The notes below the pieces were generated by a model. The model was not told the DNA's origin. It ran no database searches and saw only the letters and a program-made list of their open reading frames with translations. DNA of 64,000 nt from Desulfosarcina sp. OttesenSCG-928-A07. GTDB taxonomy: Bacteria; Desulfobacterota; Desulfobacteria; Desulfobacterales; Desulfosarcinaceae. Below, one piece after another: positions 37,449 through 46,310 of the stretch. The stretch covers positions 1-64,000 of the forward strand of contig JAJDJS010000001.1 of assembly GCA_030267325.1 (NCBI GenBank). Reading direction: 5' to 3'. Each line of letters starts with the position of its first letter. The stretch's first letter is position 1. The translations under genes and the position numbers were made by a program.

Positions 37449-37731
37449 GGGGAGAGGGCAGAAGGGCTTTTACCCGGTTAAGGCGGTGGTCAATCTCGGC
37501 GTTGACGGCCATCCAGAAGGCAGGATCGTCAATCCATGCCTGAAAGTCTTCCGTATCAATGCTGCCAAGGATCTCCCGGAGGGTTTCATCTTCAATCGTG
37601 TCCATGCGGTTCAAAACTTCATCCATGAACCGGTCCCAGACCGTTTCATCATTGAGCCGGTCGCCCTTGTAGGTATCATCCAGGCCGATGATGTCGGCCA
37701 TCACATTGATCATGCACGCTTTTGGGGTCAT
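37432..37731 (-). CDS. Conserved-context hypothetical protein, 99 aa
   Basis: A 99-aa acidic, mostly helical protein (DDTYKGDRLNDETVWDRFMD; EVLNRMDTIEDETLREILGS) without recognised domain or signal. It is coupled at both ends: its ATG overlaps the helicase stop by four bases and its end overlaps the RlmL-like start by 17. That supports real translation and a role near RNA helicase/rRNA modification, but no function can be assigned. Confidence 0.65.
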   Translation of the reverse strand: MTPKACMINVMADIIGLDDTYKGDRLNDETVWDRFMDEVLNRMDTIEDETLREILGSIDTEDFQAWIDDPAFWMAVNAEIDHRLNRVKALLPSPHEGRC

Positions 37732-39353
37732 GGGTCTGTTTTCTTCTGTCCGGAAGGTCCGGATCTTTTCGGGTCTGAACGGGGCGGACGCGGACGATTG
37801 CGGCCGTCTTTCTGGCTGCTTCCGCCGGGCGGCCTTCGCCTCCGCCTGGGTTTTCCGCTTTCAGGGGCTCCTGCCTTGGCGCTTCCGGCTGAAAAAGTGC
37901 CGGGTGCTCGGGGTGGTTTGGGCGGAGGCGGCGGCAGCACCAGCCAGGTTTCTTCAGGCAGGGTACAGGTCAGGGGGTTTCCGATAAACGCCTCAATGGC
38001 GGGAATATAAAAGGAATCATCCTCACAGGCAAAACTGATGGCGGTACCGGCAGATCCGGCCCGGCCCGTGCGTCCGATGCGGTGGACATAGTCTTCCGGA
38101 TCGTGGGGCAGCGTAAAGTTGATCACATAATCCATGCCCTCAATATGAATGCCCCGCCCCGCCACATCCGTTGCCACCAGCACCCGGATTTTTCCGGCCT
38201 TGAACTGGTCCAGGGTCTGAACCCGTTTTTTCTGGGGCACTTCACCGGACAGTACCGCGCAATCAATCTGATACCGGGTTAAAAGTTCGGACAGACGCCG
38301 GGTCTCGTCCCGCCGATTACAAAAAACCAGCACCTGGCGCAGGTTTTGTTGAGTGATGATATTGTAGGTCAGGGCAAATTTTTCATCGGTGGTGACAATA
38401 TAGACCCTCTGGGACACCGTATCCACGGCCACCTGTTCAGGCTCGATTTCAACGGAAACCGGGTTCCGGGTCCAACTGGAACTGAGCCGGGTCACATCCG
38501 GGGTGAGGGTGGCACTGAAAAACAGGGTCTGGCGCCTGTCCTTGGGGGGCGTGCTGTAGACGATCTGCCGCACATCCGGAATAAATCCCATGTCCAGCAT
38601 GCGGTCGGCCTCATCAATGACCAGAATTTCCACTTTTCCCAGATCAAGGTCCTTGCGGCGTTTAAAGTCCAGAAGCCGGCCCGGGGTGGCGGCCACCACA
38701 TCCACGTGACCGCTCAAAAGCTGGCGACGCTGCTTTTCGTAATCCATTCCGCCAAATACCGAAACAATGGTAAGTCCCGTGTATTTCGCCAAAAGATGGG
38801 CCTCATCGGCAATCTGCATCACCAGCTCCCGGGTGGGGGCGATGACCAGGGCGCGGGGAACGCCCGGGGAACGCTTTCCCCGGATGGGAGAATTCAGCAA
38901 TCGGGTAAAAATGGTGATGAGAAAGGCGGCGGTTTTTCCGGTTCCGGTCTGGGCCCGGCCAAATGCGTCCCGGCCGGAGAGGCATTCGGGGAGAATTTCC
39001 GCCTGAATGGGGGTTGTATACTGAAACCCGATGTCCGCAATGCCGTGCAGCACCACATCCGGGATGTCAAGGTCGTGAAAACGGATTTTTCCCGGTGCAG
39101 GGGGAACATCGAACAGTTCCCGATGCCATGGGGGGCTGTCCGGTGCTGCTGTCTGACCAGGTTCGGGGGGAGCTGCTTTTTTCCGGCGCCGGCGATCCTT
39201 TTGGGGACTGTTTCCCGTTTGGGCTTTGGGCTGGGGAAAAGGACCGCTGCCATGGGAGGGGCCGGCAGGTTTTTCAGCAGCAGAAGAAGAAGTGTCCGGG
39301 CCGTTGGCAAGTCCCACCAAGGTCCGTATGCGGGTGATCAGTTTTCCTATCAA
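37728..39353 (-). CDS. DEAD-box RNA helicase (RhlE/RhlB-like)
   Basis: An ATP-dependent RNA helicase of about 541 aa. Motifs in order: Q motif GFQYTTPIQ, I AQTGTGKT, Ia PTRELV, II VIDEADRML, III SATL, V ATDVAGRGIH, VI HRIGRTGRAG. N- and C-terminal tails are Lys/Arg/Pro-rich, typical of RNA-contacting extensions. The start is uncertain: a TTG at 39353 has AAGGAAAG just upstream, whereas an ATG at 39566 adds about 70 residues that look non-coding. First gene of a three-gene operon. Confidence 0.88.
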   Translation of the reverse strand: MIGKLITRIRTLVGLANGPDTSSSAAEKPAGPSHGSGPFPQPKAQTGNSPQKDRRRRKKAAPPEPGQTAAPDSPPWHRELFDVPPAPGKIRFHDLDIPDVVLHGIADIGFQYTTPIQAEILPECLSGRDAFGRAQTGTGKTAAFLITIFTRLLNSPIRGKRSPGVPRALVIAPTRELVMQIADEAHLLAKYTGLTIVSVFGGMDYEKQRRQLLSGHVDVVAATPGRLLDFKRRKDLDLGKVEILVIDEADRMLDMGFIPDVRQIVYSTPPKDRRQTLFFSATLTPDVTRLSSSWTRNPVSVEIEPEQVAVDTVSQRVYIVTTDEKFALTYNIITQQNLRQVLVFCNRRDETRRLSELLTRYQIDCAVLSGEVPQKKRVQTLDQFKAGKIRVLVATDVAGRGIHIEGMDYVINFTLPHDPEDYVHRIGRTGRAGSAGTAISFACEDDSFYIPAIEAFIGNPLTCTLPEETWLVLPPPPPKPPRAPGTFSAGSAKAGAPESGKPRRRRRPPGGSSQKDGRNRPRPPRSDPKRSGPSGQKKTDP

Positions 39354-40024
39354 ATCTTTCCTTACCTTATATTTTTTATCTGAAAATTCGGGCACTATAC
39401 GCGCCTCATCCTTGAATTGCAAGGCGTATGAAATCTGTGGACAGGGCAAACACGCCTTGAAAAGAAGGGAAAACCGCCGCTGGTTTTCGCCGTACATCGG
39501 AAATTGGGCATGTTCACCAAGGATGGAAAAGGGAGGCGTCACACCAAGGCATCGTGACGTTGTCATGAATATTTTTGTGTAAATTCAAAAATCACCGCTT
39601 TGACCACAGCATCTGTTCCGGAGTGAATATCCTGTTTTGATAGTTTGCAACGTCAACACGTTCACATTTTTGCAGACCTGAACTTCCCTTTTTTTGTGCG
39701 TTTTTCATGGGTTCTTGTTCGATTGCCAGGGCCGCCAAGGTGAAATCAGGGTAATCGCCATTGTCACCGAACCCTTATACCGCCATTCGACAAAGCATAA
39801 AAGGCACAGATATCACGTGTAGCGGCAAAAGCCTTGACTTGTCGGCCCCTGTGCGTATTAATTCGTACTTTCAAAAAATGTAAATGCGATTCATATGCTT
39901 TTCGGTTTTTACCTTTTCTTTTGGGTGGCGTCACCAATATCTTCTTAACCATATGAGCTTATTCCAAAATAAATTTCGATGCTTTTGCCAGCATCAAATA
40001 ATTTCAACCGGTTAAAACTTCAAG
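39354..40024. other. Gene-poor region at the left edge of the accessory island
   Basis: About 670 bases between the divergent helicase and NACHT genes. A 62-codon reverse ORF (39764-39952) is Lys/Arg-rich and unrecognised. After its stop, another reverse frame stays open for about 58 codons (GDNGDYPDFTLAALAIEQEP and onward, to roughly 39598). The two may be parts of a decayed gene, but neither matches a family I know. The promoter of the forward cluster should lie near the right end. Confidence 0.35.
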
Positions 40025-42892
40025 ATGACACCATATAAGATAAAAACAAGAGATGAAATGAACGCCTCATTAAACCCATGCCTTAGCCTGCCCACCCTAC
40101 GTGAGCGAATCCAATATCTTGTGGAACATCGGTGCCAGGATTCCTCCCAGAAAATTCAGAAAATTTCCCAGTATGCCGGCCTTCACCCATCCAACATCAG
40201 CCGTTACCTGAGGGGCGAGCAGGAGATGCGGCTGTACAACATCGGCCGCCTGATCGCAGCGATCCAGCGTTACCTGGAAAAGGACCTGAATGAGTCGGGA
40301 TTTGCCCAGGAGGCGAGTATTGCCAATTTATCCAAAGGTCTTCCCCCAGATGAATACCACCTGCGCCTGAAAGTAACCGGCGCCAGGCAACTGGAGCAGA
40401 TCCTTTCCAGCAGATTGCCGGAAGATTTGTGCGCTCCGGTTTTACCGGAAGCACAGGCACGAGCGTATGCGGACCATCTGATTGATACTTGGGAAAACCT
40501 GGACGCAGGGGAACGAGTTCTCCACGAGGTTTATATTCCCCAGTGTTTTGTGGATGATCAAAAAAAGGCTGAGGATGTGCTGTTCAACTGGGCAACATCC
40601 CCTGATGGCGTATCCTTTTTCCTGATGCTGGGGGATATCGGCATGGGAAAAACCACAGCCCTGCAGGCAGTTGCCGCCAGGCTGGCCGCACATTATCAGG
40701 AAAATCCTGACACAGCCCCACTCCCCATTTACTGTGATCTGTCCGAGGTCCGGCATATTGGAAAAATCGAATTGGTGTTTGGTGATTTTTTCAATCGCCA
40801 TTTTTCCGGTAAAATTCCCAACCTGGACTATCTGCTGGCCCTTAGCAAGATCGGGAAGATTGTGCTTTTGCTGGACGGATTTGATGAAATGGCCCGGCGT
40901 TTAAGCACTGATGTGCTGTACGAAAATATCAGTCAGCTTGACCGGCTGTACCATGAAAAAGGGAAATTGCTGCTCAGCTCCAGAAATCAGCTTTTCAGCA
41001 CAACCCGACAGATGAATGAGCTGTTGGTCTTTACAGAAATGGGAAGTTCATTAACAAAAAATCAGGGGCAGATCCGGGAACTGGCCCCTTTCACGGAACC
41101 TGATGTGGCCCGGTACATTGAAAATTACTACCCGGAGAACCATGGGGAGATGTCCACTAAACTGAGGCGACTGCCGGGTTTTGAGGCCTTGTCCACCCAC
41201 CCCATGATGCTGGAGATCATTGTGCGGGTGCTGCCGGATCTGGCTGATCAGACAACACTCACCCAGACAGAATTGTTTGATCTTTATTATCTCCGCTGGT
41301 ACGCCCGCAAACAGGACCGCCGCATTATAGAGAGTGACAAACTCCGGGGGTTTTGTCAGGAACTGGCTGCTGCCCTCTGGATGCAGAAACAGCCGGAAAT
41401 GGCTTATGACCTGTTGAAAAGTGTGATTCGGGAGTATTTTGATCCTCAGGATCCGTTGGCCTTTGAACATTTGTGCAATGCTGTGGGCAATGATTCCTTC
41501 CTCACCCGAAAGGGAAATGAATGGTCCTTTCTCCATGAACTTTTTCTGTACTATTTTCTGGCCCGGGCGGTTGTGTACAGCAGCACTGCTGACCGCATTC
41601 TGGAGCATGGGGACTTGCCAGAAGAAGTGATCGCCTTTTTAAAAGATATGCCGCTGAAAATGGTGGACCTTGTGCAACGGGTACAAACCTTCAACGCCCT
41701 TCCAAGGCCGACCCAGATGCAAAAAACTGCCCATGCCAATATTCTGCAAATTTTGGCATGCAAGGGCCAGGACCCAGCGCTTTTGGATGCCCTGTCTCCA
41801 AAACTACTTTCTGATTTGCGACAATTCGGTGTGCTGACCCTGCTTCCCCAAATCAACCGGGTCCTGCCGGGCCTGACCCAGGGCGATCCGGAAAAACTCT
41901 CCGACCTGGCACTGGCATCCTTGATGGATGCCCTTGCCAATGAATGCACACGGGGAGGCCCTTTTGTTTTTTACAGCGGCCGAGGGATCACCGTCTCGGA
42001 GTTGTTGGCAGACTGCCTGCAAACCAGCAGTCCCGGAACGATGAATACGCCTTGTGATGTGGAAGCCTTTTGCAAACAGGTGGGTGATCCGGATTCGAAC
42101 CTGTCAGCCACAGCACTGCGGACCTTTTTCGCGGCCTGCCCGGACATCTTTCGCCTTACCGGGAACACCCTGGGCTTTTGCCATGATTTCTGGTTCCATT
42201 ATTTTCTGGCCCGATCCTGGATTGAGCGGATTGAGGCTGACAGGCCGGAAGGCATTGGCAGGGTACCGGCCCATCTGGAGACGGTCCGCTGGTTTCTGGC
42301 CCTTGTGCCGGAAACAGACCTTGTTCGTACCCCTGAATTGAAAATGACAGAGGGATTCTATGATGCGGGTGCGGATGGGGGGTGTGTTGAGCCTGGGGCG
42401 ATTTCTGCGGGACTGGTGAACTGGCTGGCAGCGGCCCATGACGGCGCCTGGCGGGAAAAGGCCGGGAATTATGCGGCCAGCCTGTGCCTGATGATACTGA
42501 CTCGGACCGGGCTTGCACTGAACCGTCTTTCCCTTAAAAACGGCTCATACCCGGCCTGTGATCTGACCGAAGTGGCCGCACTGGCTGGACTGGATCTGTC
42601 CGGCAGTGTGCTGAACGATGCCTGTTTTGACAAAGCTGACCTGACAGGAGCCAAACTTTGCGATTGCCAGTTGCGTTCTGCCAGTTTTGTCGGCACAACC
42701 CTGACTGAAGCAGACTTGCGCAGATCAGACCTGAGCCAGGCAATATTCCGATCTGCCTATATGGCAGAAGCAGACTTGCAAGGCTGTAACCTGACAGGCG
42801 CTGATTTTACAAATCTGGGTAACAGCGATAAGCTCCGCCTGCAAGGAGCGGTAACTATAGGCAGTAAAGGATTGGAGAACATCCGTGGGTGA
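40025..42892 (+). CDS. HTH-NACHT NTPase with C-terminal pentapeptide repeats (NLR-like)
   Basis: A 955-aa STAND-type NTPase. Residues about 40-85 form an XRE-like helix-turn-helix (ISQYAGLHPSNISRYLRGEQ). The NACHT core has Walker A GDIGMGKTT (203-211), Walker B LLLDGFDEMA (281-290) and the sensor LLLSSRNQLF. A helical region of about 500 residues follows. Residues about 865-940 are pentapeptide repeats (ADLTGAKLCDCQLRSASFVG; ADLRRSDLSQAIFRSAYMAE; ADLQGCNLTGADF). Bacterial NACHT proteins are often phage sensors, so defence is likely here, though HTH plus pentapeptides is an uncommon layout. The stop overlaps the next start. ATG at 40058 is an alternative start with a slightly better ribosome binding site. 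Confidence 0.85.
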   Translation: MTPYKIKTRDEMNASLNPCLSLPTLRERIQYLVEHRCQDSSQKIQKISQYAGLHPSNISRYLRGEQEMRLYNIGRLIAAIQRYLEKDLNESGFAQEASIANLSKGLPPDEYHLRLKVTGARQLEQILSSRLPEDLCAPVLPEAQARAYADHLIDTWENLDAGERVLHEVYIPQCFVDDQKKAEDVLFNWATSPDGVSFFLMLGDIGMGKTTALQAVAARLAAHYQENPDTAPLPIYCDLSEVRHIGKIELVFGDFFNRHFSGKIPNLDYLLALSKIGKIVLLLDGFDEMARRLSTDVLYENISQLDRLYHEKGKLLLSSRNQLFSTTRQMNELLVFTEMGSSLTKNQGQIRELAPFTEPDVARYIENYYPENHGEMSTKLRRLPGFEALSTHPMMLEIIVRVLPDLADQTTLTQTELFDLYYLRWYARKQDRRIIESDKLRGFCQELAAALWMQKQPEMAYDLLKSVIREYFDPQDPLAFEHLCNAVGNDSFLTRKGNEWSFLHELFLYYFLARAVVYSSTADRILEHGDLPEEVIAFLKDMPLKMVDLVQRVQTFNALPRPTQMQKTAHANILQILACKGQDPALLDALSPKLLSDLRQFGVLTLLPQINRVLPGLTQGDPEKLSDLALASLMDALANECTRGGPFVFYSGRGITVSELLADCLQTSSPGTMNTPCDVEAFCKQVGDPDSNLSATALRTFFAACPDIFRLTGNTLGFCHDFWFHYFLARSWIERIEADRPEGIGRVPAHLETVRWFLALVPETDLVRTPELKMTEGFYDAGADGGCVEPGAISAGLVNWLAAAHDGAWREKAGNYAASLCLMILTRTGLALNRLSLKNGSYPACDLTEVAALAGLDLSGSVLNDACFDKADLTGAKLCDCQLRSASFVGTTLTEADLRRSDLSQAIFRSAYMAEADLQGCNLTGADFTNLGNSDKLRLQGAVTIGSKGLENIRG

Positions 42893-43601
42893 CGCAAAAG
42901 AATACCACATACACGAACATTGTCGGCTTGAGCTTGAAGAGGATGAAATATTCCGGGTTACGCCCTATTCCCTGTTTCTGGCTGAGTATATCCCGAAGTG
43001 TCTTGATTTAACAGATAAAACACGGGTTTTGGATTTCGGCACAGGTTGCGGCATCCAGGCCCTTACAGCCGCCAGATGCGGCGCAGGCCAGGTGTATGGT
43101 GTGGATATCCACCCACAGGCCCTTGACCTGGCCTCCCGCAACCAGCGCAGAAATAGCGTGCACCAGTTCCGGACGATGAATAACCATGAACCCGGATGGG
43201 AAGCCAGGTTGGAGGGGGAACAGGTGGATTATATTGTTTCCAACCCCGCCTCGCTTCCCGCACCCAATGCGCTGGATGCAACCTTCTGGGCTGGGCTGAA
43301 CGGCCATGACATGATTGAGGAACTGATCCAAACCGCAAGCCGTGTGCTTCGGCCATCCGGGATACTGCTGTTTGTGCATACCTCTCTGGTGAATCTCCAT
43401 CATACATTGCTGCTTCTGGATGCGGCGGGCTTCGCAATAAAGATTGTCGCCATCAAAAAATTGGGGTTTCGCGATTTTTATCTCCCACTGCTGCCCCACT
43501 GGGAGCAGTTGCGGGCACAGTGTTTTGCATACTGGACCCAGGAAGAGGGCGGTTGCTTTGAACTGCTTTATCTGATCAGCGCAGGGAAGAATGAGCTGTG
43601 A
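42885..43601 (+). CDS. Small class I SAM methyltransferase in the NACHT operon
   Basis: A 238-aa Rossmann methyltransferase resembling HemK/PrmC or RsmC-type enzymes. Motif I is VLDFGTGCGIQALTAARCGA, the ribose-binding acidic residue is in VYGVDIHPQALDLA, and motif IV reads VSNPASLPAPN, where N-P-P-Y/F would be expected, so the catalytic loop is unusual. No DNA-recognition domain is present, so a restriction-modification role is unlikely. The GTG start overlaps the NACHT stop by eight bases and the stop overlaps the next ATG (TGATG), so it is part of one translationally coupled operon. Confidence 0.75.
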   Translation: MGDAKEYHIHEHCRLELEEDEIFRVTPYSLFLAEYIPKCLDLTDKTRVLDFGTGCGIQALTAARCGAGQVYGVDIHPQALDLASRNQRRNSVHQFRTMNNHEPGWEARLEGEQVDYIVSNPASLPAPNALDATFWAGLNGHDMIEELIQTASRVLRPSGILLFVHTSLVNLHHTLLLLDAAGFAIKIVAIKKLGFRDFYLPLLPHWEQLRAQCFAYWTQEEGGCFELLYLISAGKNEL

Positions 43602-44803
43602 TGGAAAAAAGAAAGCTTTCGATCATCTTTACTGGCGGCACCATTGCCATGGTGGAAGGGGAGGATCACAAACTGCGTCCCCCCAAAGATCCCAGGGAAT
43701 TTGCCAAAGCCTTGCCCCAGCTTTTCAGCAACTATTTGATTTCCATGAAATATGTGCTGAACAAAGACAGCACAGACATGCGTCCTGGGGACTGGGAAAA
43801 AATTGTCCAGGCTGTTCATGAGGAACTGGCCCGTCAGCCCGATGGCATTGTGGTGGTGCATGGGGTGGACACCATCTGTTTTTCCGCTTCAGCCACTGCC
43901 TATGCCCTTGGCCCCGGACTGTCCCTGCCCGTGGTGTTTACCGGCGCACAATTGCCCAGCAACAAAGTTTTTGGGGATGCCATGGCCAATCTCACCCGAA
44001 GCGCCGAGGTGGCGACCCATCCGGACTCACCTCCCGAAGTCATGGTCCTGTTCAACACCATGGCCTTCAGGGCCACCCGAGCGCAAAAAAAAGATGACAA
44101 GGCTTTTGACGCAGTGGAATCACCGGCTTTTCCCCCGCTGGTCACCGTCAAAGAGCCGCTGGAAAGAAGCTCTCGGAGTGACAGAAGGCGACCCAAAAAA
44201 GGCGAAGCAGGCGGATCTGGGCTTTCTGCGTGTATGAACCGATTTTCCACCGGGATTCTCCCCATCATTCTGAGCCCGGGAAATCTTCCCCAACTATTTG
44301 AGATGGCAATAGAAAAAGAACCTGATCGTTGCAAAGGGATTATCCTTTTTTCCTTCGGCGGAGCCACCATCCCTAATGTGGAGAAAGATGAAAGCGACCA
44401 GCGCTTGCCAGAAAATGATGAGAGATACTATTCCTATCTGCCCCTCATCAAAAAAGCGTATGGCCACTGCATCCCACTACTCATTGCCAGTCACTACCCC
44501 ACCATTGCCACCTCTGCTGATTTATATGAGTCTGGCTCCGCCGCACAGGATGCCGGGGCTATTCCTGTTGGCGGCTATGTACTTCCCTCACTGGTTTCAA
44601 AATTCAGTTGGATTCTGGCCCATACCGAACACCTGCGAAATGACATGAAGATACGAAATACAATCATTGAGAAGCTGATGAAATCTCCGTATGTGGGTGA
44701 AATCGGCGAGACTGACTTTACCACCAGCGAGTTCTGGGCGTCCTTGCGCGAACCAGCCGAACAACCAAGTGAAAATAACCGATTGTCGTCCTCAACAGCA
44801 TGA
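43601..44803 (+). CDS. Asparaginase-family protein 1, with Thr89-to-Val change
   Basis: A 400-aa asparaginase/glutaminase-fold protein. The nucleophile motif FTGGTIAM (Thr14), the DSTDM substrate loop and the VVFTGAQLPS strand are present. The second conserved motif, normally HGTDT, reads HGVDT (residues 87-91): the Thr corresponding to E. coli AnsB Thr89, part of the Thr-Lys-Asp relay, is Val. A Lys/Arg-rich insertion follows (RSSRSDRRRPKKGEAGGSG). No signal peptide. It may be inactive, altered in substrate, or a partner of the intact paralogue 11 bases downstream. Confidence 0.82.
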   Translation: MEKRKLSIIFTGGTIAMVEGEDHKLRPPKDPREFAKALPQLFSNYLISMKYVLNKDSTDMRPGDWEKIVQAVHEELARQPDGIVVVHGVDTICFSASATAYALGPGLSLPVVFTGAQLPSNKVFGDAMANLTRSAEVATHPDSPPEVMVLFNTMAFRATRAQKKDDKAFDAVESPAFPPLVTVKEPLERSSRSDRRRPKKGEAGGSGLSACMNRFSTGILPIILSPGNLPQLFEMAIEKEPDRCKGIILFSFGGATIPNVEKDESDQRLPENDERYYSYLPLIKKAYGHCIPLLIASHYPTIATSADLYESGSAAQDAGAIPVGGYVLPSLVSKFSWILAHTEHLRNDMKIRNTIIEKLMKSPYVGEIGETDFTTSEFWASLREPAEQPSENNRLSSSTA

Positions 44804-44814
44804 AGGAATAAAAA

Positions 44815-46302
44815 ATGGCAGATCAGGAAGACAAAGGTGTTTTGATCATTTATACTGGCGGCACCATCGGCTGCGTGCCCAGTGACCCCAAAGATCCCTC
44901 CAGTCCGTTGGTTGTGGCGCCCTGGGATGAAGTTTCTGCCCAGATTCCAAGCCTGCAGCTGCTCAAAAACGATTACCCCATTGATGCAGAATCATTTGAA
45001 AAGCCCATTGACTCAACCAACATGAGGCCGGAATTCTGGCAGCACATGGCGGAGGTGATTGCCGAGAATTATGACCAGTATAATGGATTTGTTATCCTCC
45101 ATGGTACAGATACGATGGTGTACACTGCCTCAGCCCTGTCCTTTATGCTGGAAAATCTTTCCAAGCCCGTCATCATTACCGGCGCCCAGCTCCCCATTGT
45201 GGGAAGGCCCCGCAATGATGGGGAGCAGAATCTGATTACCGCCATCATGATCGCCAATGGTCCCTTCTACAAGCTTCCGGTTGTACCGGAAGTGTGCATC
45301 TTTTTTCGGGACAAGCTTCTTCGGGGAAACCGGGCACGCAAGATCAGCGCCAGTGGTTATGCGGGGTTTGGCTCCCCCAACTACCCTGCCCTGGGTGAAG
45401 GGGGAGAGCATATTGTCATCAATGAGGCACTGCTGCGAAAGGTTTCAGATCAGCCGCTTCAGGTCCGAAGACGCCTGGATACGGGTGTCATCAATTTTTC
45501 CATTTTCCCCGGCGTACAGGATGGCAAATTGTTGCAACAGGTGGTCTTACTGGAGGGATTAAAAGCCATGGTGTTGCAAACCTATGGCACGGGCAATGCG
45601 CCAACAGAAGAAAACTTTCTGGATGTGATTGAGTCCGCTACCCGAAAAGACCTTGTGGTGCTGGATGTCACCCAGTGCAGCGAAGGGGCTGTGGAACTGG
45701 GAACCTATGAAACCAGCATTGCACTGCTGGACAGGGGCGTGGTTGGTGCGGCAGATATTACGCCCGAGGCTGCCATGTGCAAACTGATGGTGCTTCTGGG
45801 AAACGAGGATTTAAGCAAGGCAGATATCAACCGGCTGGTTCAGCAGAACCTTGCCGGTGAGCAGAGCCTGAGTGTGGTGGAGACTAAGTACAAGGAAGAG
45901 ACTATCTCCCTGGAAAAGGAAAAGCGTCGGCATCGTCTCCCTGGGGTGGATATCCCCGGTGGGTGGAACCCGGAGGACCTCAAAAAAGCGGTTTTGCGGC
46001 TGAGAAATGTGGAATTGAAAACCCCGGCAGATGCGCCCATTGAAATCAGTGTTTTCCTGAATATCAGCAGTGATGACGCACTGAATACTAATTCAGTCAA
46101 TTACGCCGGTGTTTTCAAGCGTCAGGGCAAGCAGGTGGGCAACACCCTGGTTTTTGACATTACCAAAGCAACGCAGAAAGTATTGCGCCCCAATCAGCGT
46201 TTGCCCATCACCATTGCCATTGATGAACACCCCGAACACAAGCTGAAATGGAAACAGGCCGAGCTGGTATTGCATCTGGTTGACTGGGAACGGGCTGTCT
46301 GA
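44815..46302 (+). CDS. Asparaginase-family protein 2, with extra C-terminal domain
   Basis: A 495-aa type I (cytoplasmic) L-asparaginase-like protein that would hydrolyse Asn to Asp and ammonia. Catalytic motifs are intact: YTGGTIG (Thr17), DSTNM, ILHGTDTM (Thr98-Asp99), VIITGAQLP, and a Lys in NRARKISASGYAGFGSPNYP. The asparaginase fold ends near residue 360; about 130 further residues (from PGVDIPGGWNPEDLKKAV; IEISVFLNISSDDALN and VNYAGVFKRQG) look beta-rich and are not part of standard asparaginases. It lies 11 bases after asparaginase 1, and a repeat-containing gap follows. Confidence 0.85.
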   Translation: MADQEDKGVLIIYTGGTIGCVPSDPKDPSSPLVVAPWDEVSAQIPSLQLLKNDYPIDAESFEKPIDSTNMRPEFWQHMAEVIAENYDQYNGFVILHGTDTMVYTASALSFMLENLSKPVIITGAQLPIVGRPRNDGEQNLITAIMIANGPFYKLPVVPEVCIFFRDKLLRGNRARKISASGYAGFGSPNYPALGEGGEHIVINEALLRKVSDQPLQVRRRLDTGVINFSIFPGVQDGKLLQQVVLLEGLKAMVLQTYGTGNAPTEENFLDVIESATRKDLVVLDVTQCSEGAVELGTYETSIALLDRGVVGAADITPEAAMCKLMVLLGNEDLSKADINRLVQQNLAGEQSLSVVETKYKEETISLEKEKRRHRLPGVDIPGGWNPEDLKKAVLRLRNVELKTPADAPIEISVFLNISSDDALNTNSVNYAGVFKRQGKQVGNTLVFDITKATQKVLRPNQRLPITIAIDEHPEHKLKWKQAELVLHLVDWERAV

Positions 46303-46310
46303 TGGTCTGC

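Noticed and set aside
42885..43601. Restriction-modification DNA methyltransferase
   Set aside because: There is no target-recognition domain, no DPPY/NPPY motif and no adjacent restriction endonuclease.
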